DNA of 14,465 nt from RPQJ01 sp963714645 (GTDB lineage Bacteria > Pseudomonadota > Gammaproteobacteria > Steroidobacterales > Steroidobacteraceae): the NCBI GenBank assembly GCA_963714645.1, contig CAVQQX010000130.1, forward strand, positions 1 through 14,465, written 5' to 3'. A model generated the notes under the pieces. The model did no database searches. It saw only the letters and a program-made list of their open reading frames with translations, and was not told the DNA's origin. This document shows positions 1 to 6,646 of the stretch, one piece after another. Every line of letters starts with the position of its first letter. Positions within the stretch are counted from its first letter, which is position 1. Made by a program: the position numbers and the translations under genes.

Positions 1-167
1 GATATATCAATGGTGTTATGATTGGTCCGGCATTTAACTCATCATTTATCCTAGCTAAGACAGAAGACATAAAAGATGAAACGAATATTGAAGAAGATAA
101 CTATGCCGCTGCCCTAATCTGGATGGAATCATTAGGAGTTGATATTACAACCAGTTCTTTAGGTTAT
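1..167 (+). CDS. S8 (subtilisin-like) serine peptidase, internal fragment
   Basis: An open frame enters from the left edge (first full codon at base 3) and reads YINGVMIGPAFNSSFILAKT, then an acidic stretch with EEDNYAAALIWMESLGVD, then SSLGY. The GPAF...ILAKTE, EEDN and SSLGY elements match the segment between the catalytic His and Ser of S8-family peptidases, especially the secreted ones of Bacteroidota and Ignavibacteria; this is family knowledge. Neither the Asp/His nor the Ser of the triad lies inside the fragment. The DNA is AT-rich with A/T-ending codons, unlike everything after base ~170. After SSLGY the frame continues only as low-complexity Arg/Ala sequence antisense to the next gene, so the real coding sequence stops at about 165-170. 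It is therefore a fragment truncated at both ends, probably from another organism (see findings). The family is fairly sure; which peptidase it is cannot be told. Confidence 0.75.
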
Positions 168-168
168 G

Positions 169-714
169 CGCATGGCCGTCGCCGATCACCCGCGGCAGCC
201 GCTGCAGCGTTCCGACGTCGGCGACCATCGCGATGCGGGTCTCGCGCACCGAGAACATCGCGTCGGCGGCCGCGAGACGGAAGTCGCAGGCTGTGACCAG
301 GTCCAAGCCGGCGCCGATGCAGGCGCCGTGCACGGCGGCGATCACGGGCTTGCTCGAGTCCGCAAAGCACGACGCCGTGCGCTGGTACTGGCGGATGTCG
401 TCGTACAGCTGCCGCCGGTTCGCGACGGGCGAGCCGCCGTCCGCCCCGCCGAGCGGCCCGCCGCCGGTCAGCGCGGCCGCGTGGTCGAACAGGTCGATGC
501 CGGCGCAGAACGCCTTGCCGCGCCCCGCGAGCACGATCACGCGCACGTCGGGGTCCGCATCCAGGGCGGCGACCGCGGCCGGGATCGCATGCCAAAGGTC
601 GCGGTGCAGTGCATTGAGTTTCTCGGGGCGATCGAGGTACAGCAGCGCCACGCCGCCGTCGCGTTCGAGCGAGAGGTGCGTCGACGTGTCCGGTGCGGGA
701 GCGTTCGTCGTCAT
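169..714 (-). CDS. ECH1-like delta(3,5)-delta(2,4)-dienoyl-CoA isomerase, C-terminally truncated
   Basis: A crotonase-superfamily enzyme, expected to shift double bonds in dienoyl-CoA intermediates during beta-oxidation of unsaturated fatty acids in the cytoplasm. The ATG at 714 has a GGAG six bases upstream. Visible marks are the CoA-pocket/oxyanion segments GKAFCAGIDL (~67-75) and HGACIGAGLDL (~129-139). The three acidic residues that set dienoyl-CoA isomerases apart from simple hydratases are all present: D138 (GLDL), E158 (RET) and D166 (VADVG), with the same 20- and 8-residue spacing as in the rat enzyme. GTLQRLPRVIGDG follows, as in that subfamily. The protein is cut after about residue 182, against a usual length of about 270. 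The last few residues of the open frame (HNLKNWL) come from the AT-rich foreign DNA. The gene lies downstream of alanine dehydrogenase on the same strand after a 230-bp gap, so a shared transcript is doubtful. Confidence 0.85.
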
Positions 715-944
715 GCGGTTCTCCGGGGGCGTTGCGTCGCGCGGCGGCTGATGTCCATCAACCCGCGCACGATACCTCGGTGAGACCGACCGCTCGAGGC
801 ACCCGTGACGAGCATCCTCGTGCCGTCGAAGCGTAGCGTGGGTGCACGCATGGACCGAGTCTCGAAAGACGACTCTCGTCGCGGCCGCCCATCGTAGCGC
901 GTTTTCGTGCGACCCCGGGTGACGGGGGGCCGGAAGCGCGCGGG

Positions 945-2057
945 TCAGAGCACTGCGGGTACCGGCACGTGCTTGTAGCCCAGGTCGCGCGCGACGGCCG
1001 CGTTCGTGATCTGTCCTTCATGCACGTTGAGGCCGTTGGCGAGGTGCGGGTCGGCACGCAATGCCTTCTGCCAGCCGAGGTCCGCCAGCTTGCGCGCAAA
1101 CGGCAACGTCGCATTGTTGAGCGCGAACGTCGAGGTCCGCGGGACGGCGCCCGGCATGTTGGCGACACAGTAATGGATCACGCCATCGACGACGTAGGTC
1201 GGGTCGGCGTGGGTCGTTGCATGGCTGGTCTCGAAGCAGCCGCCCTGGTCGATCGAGATGTCGACCAGCACGGAGCCCGGTTTCATGCGCCGGACCATGT
1301 CGCGGGTGACGAGCTTGGGCGCCGCCGCCCCCGCGATCAGCACCGCACCGACGACGAGGTCGGCATCGATCACGTGCGCGTCGATCTGTTCCTGCGTCGA
1401 GTACTCGGTGCGCAGCGACGAGCCGAAGAGCACCGACAGCTCGCGCAGCCGTTTCACCGAACGGTCGACGACCGTGACGTCGGCCCGCAGGCCGACCGCC
1501 ATCTCGGCCGCATGGGTGCCGGACACGCCGCCACCCAGAACCACGACCTTCGCCGGGGCGACGCCCGGCACGCCGCCGAGCAGCACGCCGCGACCGCCCG
1601 TCGCCTTCTGCAGGCAGTAGGCGCCGACCTGGATCGACATTCTTCCCGCGACTTCACTCATCGGCGTGAGCAGCGGCAGCGAACCGTCCGGCGCCGTCAC
1701 CGTCTCGTAGGCGATGCAGGTCGCGCCCGACTTCACGAGAGCCTCGGTCTGCGCGGGATCGGGCGCGAGGTGCAGGTAGGTGAACAGCACCTGGCCGCGG
1801 CGCAGCATGGCGCACTCCGGCGGCTGCGGCTCCTTGACCTTCACGATCATGTCGCTCGTCGCGAAGATCTGCGCGGCGTCGGTCGCGATCTTCGCGCCCA
1901 CCCGCTGGTAGTCCGCATCGGCGAATCCGATGCCTGCGGCCGCACCGGACTGCACGACCACCTCGTGCCCGGCATGGACCAGTTCGCGGACAGCCGCCGG
2001 CACGAGACCGACGCGGTATTCGTGGACCTTGACTTCCTTCGGTACGCCGATGCGCAT
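945..2057 (-). CDS. ald: Alanine dehydrogenase (NAD-dependent)
   Basis: Catalyses reversible oxidative deamination of L-alanine to pyruvate and ammonium with NAD+, in the cytoplasm. The 370-aa protein is complete and begins MRIGVPKEVK, the usual family start, with a GGGG stretch seven bases before the ATG. Key residues fall at the same numbers as in the well-studied mycobacterial enzyme: K75 (KVKEP), H96 (YLHLAP) and D270 (DISIDQGG). The Rossmann dinucleotide loop is GGGVSG at 175-180, with D198 ending the second beta strand, which favours NAD over NADP. The NMPGAVPRTST segment (300-310) is the family signature. It is transcribed away from an Lrp/AsnC regulator; this pairing is a known arrangement in which the regulator senses an amino acid and controls ald. 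No convincing terminator follows; there is only a 5-bp GC stem (913-927) without a T-run. Confidence 0.97.
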   Translation of the reverse strand: MRIGVPKEVKVHEYRVGLVPAAVRELVHAGHEVVVQSGAAAGIGFADADYQRVGAKIATDAAQIFATSDMIVKVKEPQPPECAMLRRGQVLFTYLHLAPDPAQTEALVKSGATCIAYETVTAPDGSLPLLTPMSEVAGRMSIQVGAYCLQKATGGRGVLLGGVPGVAPAKVVVLGGGVSGTHAAEMAVGLRADVTVVDRSVKRLRELSVLFGSSLRTEYSTQEQIDAHVIDADLVVGAVLIAGAAAPKLVTRDMVRRMKPGSVLVDISIDQGGCFETSHATTHADPTYVVDGVIHYCVANMPGAVPRTSTFALNNATLPFARKLADLGWQKALRADPHLANGLNVHEGQITNAAVARDLGYKHVPVPAVL

Positions 2058-2164
2058 GCGAGCCCCGTGCGATCGTTGGTGTAGCCGCGCTGAGGACGGC
2101 GGGATCTGCGCAGGATAGTTGGCATCGGACCGCGCTTTCGTGCAAAGTCACCCGGAATTCGCCC

Positions 2165-2192
2165 GCTCCACGCAATTTATTGCGGTGCGGGC
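2165..2192. promoter_or_regulatory. Inverted repeat in the ald/lrp divergent region, likely Lrp-family operator
   Basis: The two halves CGCAAT (2171-2176) and ATTGCG (2179-2184) form an exact inverted repeat around TT, in the 167-bp gap between the divergent ald and lrp-type genes. A second, outer pair GCCCGC (2161-2166) / GCGGGC (2187-2192) flanks it. AT-rich-centred dyads of about 15 bp are the usual binding sites of Lrp/AsnC proteins. The centre lies ~47 bases before the regulator start and ~120 bases before the ald start, which suits autoregulation plus control of ald. The repeat is seen directly; binding is inferred. Confidence 0.55.
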
Positions 2193-2224
2193 GCCAGCGA
2201 CCAGGGAATCCTGCGAATCGAGCC

Positions 2225-2698
2225 ATGAAGCTGGACCGCGTCGACAACCAGATCCTCGCGGCGCTGCAGCGCGACGGCCGTGTCAGCAACCGCGACCTGG
2301 CCGACCAGGTCCACCTGAGCGAGTCGGCGTGCCTGCGGCGCGTGCGGACCCTCGAGGAGGCGGGAGTGATCGAGCGCTACGCCGCGCTCGTGAACCAGGC
2401 GCGCGTGGGCCTGCCCGGTAACGTGTTCGTCAGCATCACGCTGAACCGGCAGGAAGGGGCCGACCTCGCGGCGTTCGAGGAAGCCGTCAAGGGCGTCCCC
2501 GAGGTCATGGAGTGCTACCTGATGACCGGGCAGCAGGATTACCTGCTTCGCGTCGTCGTCTCCGACCCGGCCGACTTCGAACGCCTGCACAGCCAGCACC
2601 TCACGCGCCTGCCCGGCGTCGCGCGCGTGCAATCGAGTTTCGCCCTGCGCACCGTGCGCAAAGGCACGGAATTGCCGCTGCGCGTGCCGGAGTCCTGA
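2225..2698 (+). CDS. Lrp/AsnC family transcriptional regulator, probably controlling ald
   Basis: A 157-aa protein, the normal length for the family. The N-terminal winged helix-turn-helix spans about residues 4-50 (LDRVDNQILAALQRDGR, then VSNRDLADQVHLSESACLRR as the recognition part). The C-terminal RAM/AsnC ligand-binding domain (~65-140) includes the typical VMECYLMTGQQDYLLRVVV segment followed by SDPADFERL. The ATG at 2225 (MKLDR) is chosen because family members start two or three residues before this LDR motif. An in-frame ATG at 2180 would add 15 unusual residues and would lie inside the operator-like repeat. No strong ribosome binding site is visible. Family members form octamers and respond to amino acids; facing alanine dehydrogenase suggests L-alanine as effector, as for AldR. 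A convergent gene ends 140 bases downstream. Confidence 0.93.
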   Translation: MKLDRVDNQILAALQRDGRVSNRDLADQVHLSESACLRRVRTLEEAGVIERYAALVNQARVGLPGNVFVSITLNRQEGADLAAFEEAVKGVPEVMECYLMTGQQDYLLRVVVSDPADFERLHSQHLTRLPGVARVQSSFALRTVRKGTELPLRVPES

Positions 2699-2837
2699 CC
2701 GATGCATGGTTCCTCGACCCGCTCGGCAGCGGTTCGTTCGCCACCACGACTGCGTTCCTCGAGTTCCGGCGGCCGGTCCGGGACGAGCGTGCAGCTCGGC
2801 ATGGGAATCGCACTGGTGGCGAGTTCCTGTCGCTACG
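2699..2837. other. Convergent intergenic gap
   Basis: These 139 bases separate the lrp-type stop from the converging TPR-sulfotransferase stop. A short stem CCGCT-CGGC-AGCGG occurs near 2722-2735 but no T-run follows on either strand. I see no gene and no convincing terminator here. Confidence 0.5.
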
Positions 2838-4313
2838 CTAGGGTCGCTGCAGTTCCTCGGCGAGCCCGGCCAGGTGACGCACATAGTGGCGGGCGCGTCC
2901 GGCGGCGTGACGATACAGCGGCTGGCGCACCTGCCAGACGCTCGCCGTCTTGACCGCGTTGGCGCGACGTTCGAACGCGAGGCACTCGTCCTGCCAGTCG
3001 ACCCCGGCGAACTCGAGCACGCGGCCGGTGGCCGCACGCGGGTCTGCGACGAAGTCCTCGTAGACGAACGACAGCAGGCGCCCGTCCAGCGCCTCCCGCC
3101 AATGCGCCATCAGCCGCCGGTAGCAGCGGTAATAGTGCCCGATGTCGAGCAGGTCGAGCGCGTAGGTCATGCGCAGGTCGAGGTGCAGGAAGAAGATCGA
3201 GAGGCAGTTGTCGAGCGGATCGCGCGTCGTCTCCACCACGCGCGCCGCGGGGAACAGCCGGTCTACGAGCCCGAGGTAGAGGAAGTTGTCAGGTCGCTTG
3301 TCGACGACCAGGCCCGCCGCCGGATGGCGTGACGCGAGCAGGTCGCGGTAGCGTGCCGCGAGCCCGGCGAGCGTCGTCGGCGTCGTCGCGGACATGGATT
3401 GCGGGAACGGCGCGAGCTCGCGGGCGACCATCCGCGGCAGCATGTCGATCTCCCCGCCCGCCGCGATCCGCGGATGGCCCGCGAGCACCTGCTCGAGCAG
3501 CGTCGAGCCCGAGCGGAACATGCCGCAGACGAAGAGCGGCAACGGGCCATCAGACGAAGCGTGCGTGATCGTCGCGGCCGGCGTCGCGGGGAACGCGCGG
3601 ATGACGTCGGCCACGAATCGCTCCTGGCGCCGCCGGTCGTAAACCAATCCGGCCTGCTCGGCGAGGGCGCGCGCCACGCGGTTCGCGTCGCTGAAGGCGC
3701 CGAAGGCCGCGTCGTACTCGCCGAGACGGTCGAGCACCGTGCCGAGCGCGAACCCCAGGCTCGACCGGTCGAGCGGCGGGAGGCCCGGGCTTGCCAGCAT
3801 TCCGCGCAGGCGATCCACGAGCCAACCGGATGGAGTGCCGCTCACGGCCTGCAGCGAGGCGTAACGCGCCAGCGCCGGCGCACACGCGGGATCGAGCGCC
3901 AGCAGCCGTTCGTACGTGGACACCGCGTCGTCGCGCCGGCCGAGGTCCTCGTGCAGGTTCGCGAGGTTCAGCAGCGCCGGCACGTAGCCCGGGTTGAGCT
4001 GCAGCGCCCGCCGCAGCTCGGCCAGCGCGGCGGCGTCGCGTCGCAGGTGATCGGAATAGATGACCCCGCGGTTGAGGTGTACCTCCTCCGGTTGCGAGAT
4101 GCCGCGTCGCAGCGCCTCGTCGTACGAGGCCAGCGCTTCGTCGAAGCGACCGGACTTGCGCTGCACGACGGCCAGGTTGAACCAGGCATCGGCGACGGCC
4201 GGCCAGCGGGTGAGCAGGCGACGGTAGGTCTCCTCAGCTTCCGGCAGGCGTCCGGCGGCCTCGAGGCGCGTGGCCTCGCGCATCAGCGCGCGAGCTTCGT
4301 CTACATCGCGCAT
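2838..4313 (-). CDS. TPR-repeat sulfotransferase
   Basis: Predicted PAPS-dependent sulfotransferase with an N-terminal protein-interaction domain. Residues ~5-155 are tetratricopeptide repeats (for example GRLPEAEETYRRLLTRWP, then AWFNLAVVQRKSGRFDEALA). The sulfotransferase domain starts at ~258, with the 5'-phosphosulfate loop FVCGMFRSGSTLLEQ (261-275), a conserved Glu at 288 (GGEID) and the 3'-phosphate motif TTRDPLDNCLS (362-372). The C-terminal TASVWQVRQPLYRHAAGR is typical of the Sulfotransfer_3-type families. The ATG at 4313 is preferred because it overlaps the upstream stop as TGATG, implying translational coupling; a GTG one codon earlier is possible. It is the third gene of the JmjC - sulfotransferase - TPR-sulfotransferase operon. 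No signal peptide is present, so the enzyme is probably cytoplasmic. The acceptor is unknown; the TPR domain and the loop/Glu pattern resemble protein sulfotransferases more than small-molecule ones, which is inference. Confidence 0.92.
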   Translation of the reverse strand: MRDVDEARALMREATRLEAAGRLPEAEETYRRLLTRWPAVADAWFNLAVVQRKSGRFDEALASYDEALRRGISQPEEVHLNRGVIYSDHLRRDAAALAELRRALQLNPGYVPALLNLANLHEDLGRRDDAVSTYERLLALDPACAPALARYASLQAVSGTPSGWLVDRLRGMLASPGLPPLDRSSLGFALGTVLDRLGEYDAAFGAFSDANRVARALAEQAGLVYDRRRQERFVADVIRAFPATPAATITHASSDGPLPLFVCGMFRSGSTLLEQVLAGHPRIAAGGEIDMLPRMVARELAPFPQSMSATTPTTLAGLAARYRDLLASRHPAAGLVVDKRPDNFLYLGLVDRLFPAARVVETTRDPLDNCLSIFFLHLDLRMTYALDLLDIGHYYRCYRRLMAHWREALDGRLLSFVYEDFVADPRAATGRVLEFAGVDWQDECLAFERRANAVKTASVWQVRQPLYRHAAGRARHYVRHLAGLAEELQRP

Positions 4314-5281
4314 CACGTTAATCGAGGGCGCTGGGCGAACGACCAGGCCGCCCGCAGGCGCTGCAGTGCAGGTCGCGCGACATCGTCGATGGCGGCCGCG
4401 AGCGTCGGCGATGCCGCAGCCCGTTTGGCCTCACTGTCCTGCACGAAGGGCACGGCGGTGCCCGCAGGTGCCTTGGCCTGCATGCGCGACAGCGCAGCCA
4501 TGCGCTGCCCGACCTCCGGAGGCAGGGTGAGCCCGAAGTGCGACGCGATGCCCGACCACACGGCCTCGGGCAGCTTCTCGTAGTCCACGATCCGGCCGCG
4601 GGCGGGTTCCAGGCGGGCTGCGGAATCGAAATAGGCGGCCAGCAGCCGGGCCACGTACTCCTCCTGCGACCCGGCGGCACGCCTCGGGTCGACGCGACCG
4701 GCGAACGGGTCGCTTGCGGCAGGGCCGCGGAGCCAGCCCGGCCGGTCGCGCAGCAGTGACACTGCCACCTCGAGGGGATCGCGCACGCACAGGATCCACG
4801 GCGTATCCGGGAAGGCCTCGGTGACGAGATCGCAGTAGAGCGAGTTCCAGCTGCTGCACTTGACGACGTACGGCCCGTTCGCGTGGCGAGCCAGCAGCGC
4901 GCCGACGCACCGCAGCGCGCTCACGAGCTGCGCGCGTGGCGCACGGTGCGGTGGAACGAGAATCTCGTTGATCGGCAGTGGCTCGGCATACACCGCGACG
5001 CCCGGGTGCTGCTTCAGCAGCTGCGAAACCAGCGTTGAGCCGCAGCGTGCGACGTGGAAGATCACTCCGGCCGGGGGCGGGAATGCGGGCAGGAGATCGA
5101 GTTGCGCGAACGGGAACGAAACGACCGCTTCGGGTGCCAAGATCCTGTCCACGGTCTGCTGCATGAACGGCTCGCGCAGCTCTGCCGGGCCGATCGTGCG
5201 CAGCATGACGTGCAGGGCATCGTCCGACAGCGCCGCGCGCGTCGGCAGTTGCGGAAGCGTTTGCTGGATGACTGGTTGCAC
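4313..5281 (-). CDS. Sulfotransferase family protein (no TPR domain)
   Basis: About 322 aa, predicted to transfer sulfate from PAPS. The 5'-phosphosulfate loop is FHVARCGSTLVSQLL (75-89), followed by HPGVAVYAEP with an acidic residue at ~100. The 3'-phosphate binding motif is CVRDPLEVAVSLL (165-177). The remainder includes an aromatic/His-poor helical domain and VDYEKLPE, the common family element after the core. It is more divergent than the two TPR-sulfotransferases of this window. The start is uncertain: GTG at 5281 (MQPVIQQTL), 29 bases after the JmjC stop, is used. A TTG at 5314 overlapping that stop (TTGA) and an ATG at 5206 are alternatives. The open frame runs far upstream, but that part is a shadow of the JmjC gene. 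The stop overlaps the next start (TGATG). It probably acts with the JmjC enzyme on the same acceptor, because they are co-transcribed. Confidence 0.85.
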   Translation of the reverse strand: MQPVIQQTLPQLPTRAALSDDALHVMLRTIGPAELREPFMQQTVDRILAPEAVVSFPFAQLDLLPAFPPPAGVIFHVARCGSTLVSQLLKQHPGVAVYAEPLPINEILVPPHRAPRAQLVSALRCVGALLARHANGPYVVKCSSWNSLYCDLVTEAFPDTPWILCVRDPLEVAVSLLRDRPGWLRGPAASDPFAGRVDPRRAAGSQEEYVARLLAAYFDSAARLEPARGRIVDYEKLPEAVWSGIASHFGLTLPPEVGQRMAALSRMQAKAPAGTAVPFVQDSEAKRAAASPTLAAAIDDVARPALQRLRAAWSFAQRPRLT

Positions 5282-5310
5282 TGACGGGCCGCCGGCACCG
5301 GACGGGTCTC

Positions 5311-6489
5311 TCAACGCATCTCGGTCTCGACGACCACTCCCGCCTGCAGGAACGCCTGCAGGATGGACTGGATTTCGCGCGCGTCCACATACGGATATCG
5401 CGCCATCAGGTCGTCGAGTGAGAACGTCCGCTGCTGGAACAGCCACAGCACCGCAGGATAGGTCGCCCCCAGCGGCAGTTCCCGGCCCGCGACGACGGCG
5501 AAACACCCCTCCAGTCGGCGGACCACGTCGACGCGGACCGCCGGAGAGTAGAACTGCGGACGTTGCTGTTCGGGCAGAGCGTAGTCGGCCGGTGAGGTCG
5601 CCAGCCCGCGCTGAAGATTCAGCACGTCTATGGCAAACGCGGGAGAACTCACCAAGGCATGGAGCTTTTGCGCCAGCCGCGCGAGATGCTTGCTGAGCGC
5701 CGCCTCGTCCCGGGCATCCGGAACGTACGCCCTGAACGTGCTGTCCCCTGAGACGGCCGTCGACAGCAGCTTGAGCAACGAGAGCCCGGTCGCAGGCTCC
5801 ACGAAGCACGTCGCATGCAGCGACGCGCCGGCGCCGGTGATTGCGTCGTGATACTGGCCCCGAGGCAGATACAGCACGTCCCCCGGCTTCATCGTGACCT
5901 CGAACAGCACCTCGCCGCGGCTCGCGATCAGCCAGCGCTCCGCTTCGTCGCCGGGGGGCACCGGCGAAACCGGGTGGTCTGCCCGAGCCGAGTAGACGTG
6001 CCAGAGCTTCTCGCCTTCGGTCTGCAGGACGAACACGTCGTGAAGGTCGAAATGCGTGGAGAACGCCTGCACCTGGCTGAACGAGCAATAGACGTTGGCG
6101 CCTGCACGCGCGGCGAACTCGCGTTCGAGCATCTGTGTGACGGCGGCGATCTCGGGGCACACCTTGTGGATGTGGTTGGCCACGAGGCTCGCGCCGAGCC
6201 CCAGCAGTGCCTTGATTTTGCGTGGGTCCGCCGGCGCCTTCGCTCCGGCCGGCAGGTCCGTCACGTCGCAATAGTTCTCACGCAGGGCGCTGCGGCTGCG
6301 GTAGAAGACCTTGAGACTGTCCTCGTTCCAGTACGGTGCGAGCCCGAGGACCGCATTGAAGCGTGGCCACGGCAGCGGGTTGTCGAAGGGAATGCCGGCG
6401 CGCCGGATGTAGCAGGGCTTGTGGCCGAAGTACTCCCGTTTGAACTCGACCGGATCGAATGGAGCGATGAAATCTGCGAAGGACGGCAT
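5311..6489 (-). CDS. JmjC/cupin-type Fe(II)/2-oxoglutarate oxygenase
   Basis: A 392-aa protein with the double-stranded beta-helix of JmjC oxygenases. The iron-binding facial triad is H146-x-D148 (THFDLHDVFVLQ) and H214 (LPRGQYHDAI), with the GEKLWHVY strand between. This layout, and a C-terminal helical plus winged-helix-like tail (FSLDDLMARYPYVDAREIQ), resembles ribosomal oxygenases such as RoxA/YcfD, which hydroxylate a ribosomal-protein side chain. The sequence is divergent, so a different protein target is likely here. The N-terminus FADFIAPFDPVEFKREYFGH is typical. The ATG at 6489 is chosen; a TTG at 6546 would add 19 unconserved residues. Neither start has a clear ribosome binding site. 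It is the first gene of an operon with two sulfotransferases and lies just after the terminator of the TonB receptor, so it needs its own promoter in 6490-6583, where I see no strong consensus. Confidence 0.88.
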   Translation of the reverse strand: MPSFADFIAPFDPVEFKREYFGHKPCYIRRAGIPFDNPLPWPRFNAVLGLAPYWNEDSLKVFYRSRSALRENYCDVTDLPAGAKAPADPRKIKALLGLGASLVANHIHKVCPEIAAVTQMLEREFAARAGANVYCSFSQVQAFSTHFDLHDVFVLQTEGEKLWHVYSARADHPVSPVPPGDEAERWLIASRGEVLFEVTMKPGDVLYLPRGQYHDAITGAGASLHATCFVEPATGLSLLKLLSTAVSGDSTFRAYVPDARDEAALSKHLARLAQKLHALVSSPAFAIDVLNLQRGLATSPADYALPEQQRPQFYSPAVRVDVVRRLEGCFAVVAGRELPLGATYPAVLWLFQQRTFSLDDLMARYPYVDAREIQSILQAFLQAGVVVETEMR

Positions 6490-6583
6490 CGCGGTCAGGC
6501 TAGCATCTCGCGCACCGGGCAGCGAGTGGGCGCAATGTGAGGGCAACGTGGCGGCGGCCCCGGTGGGGACAGCACGCGCCGCA

Positions 6584-6618
6584 CAAAAGAAAGCGGCGGC
6601 CCCTCGCGAGGCCGCCGC
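6584..6618 (-). terminator. Intrinsic terminator of the TonB receptor gene
   Basis: On the minus strand, 28 bases after the receptor stop, a perfect 9-bp GC stem (GCGGCGGCC at 6593-6601 with GGCCGCCGC at 6610-6618, 8-base loop) is followed by TTTCTTTTG. This is a textbook rho-independent terminator. It separates the receptor transcript from the JmjC-sulfotransferase operon behind it. Confidence 0.85.
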
Positions 6619-6646
6619 CAGTTGGTGCCTCGCAGGCGTCAGCCGA

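Noticed and set aside
160..175. Mobile-element insertion as the cause of the composition break
   Set aside because: No terminal inverted repeat, target duplication, transposase or integrase is visible at the break, and both genes are simply cut.
911..930. Possible terminator after alanine dehydrogenase
   Set aside because: It is only a 5-bp stem (CCCCG/CGGGG) and no T-run follows it on the minus strand.
969..2084. Long plus-strand open frame opposite alanine dehydrogenase (371 codons)
   Set aside because: It is antisense to a gene with all catalytic residues intact, is rich in Arg/His/Gly/Asp, has no domain pattern, and arises from the high GC content. The same applies to the long plus-strand frames at 3399-4583 and 9071-9829.
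5282..6271. Upstream extension of the plain sulfotransferase frame to 652 codons
   Set aside because: The extension overlaps the JmjC gene in another frame and is low-complexity Arg/Gly/Ala sequence, so it is a shadow frame, not a fusion protein.
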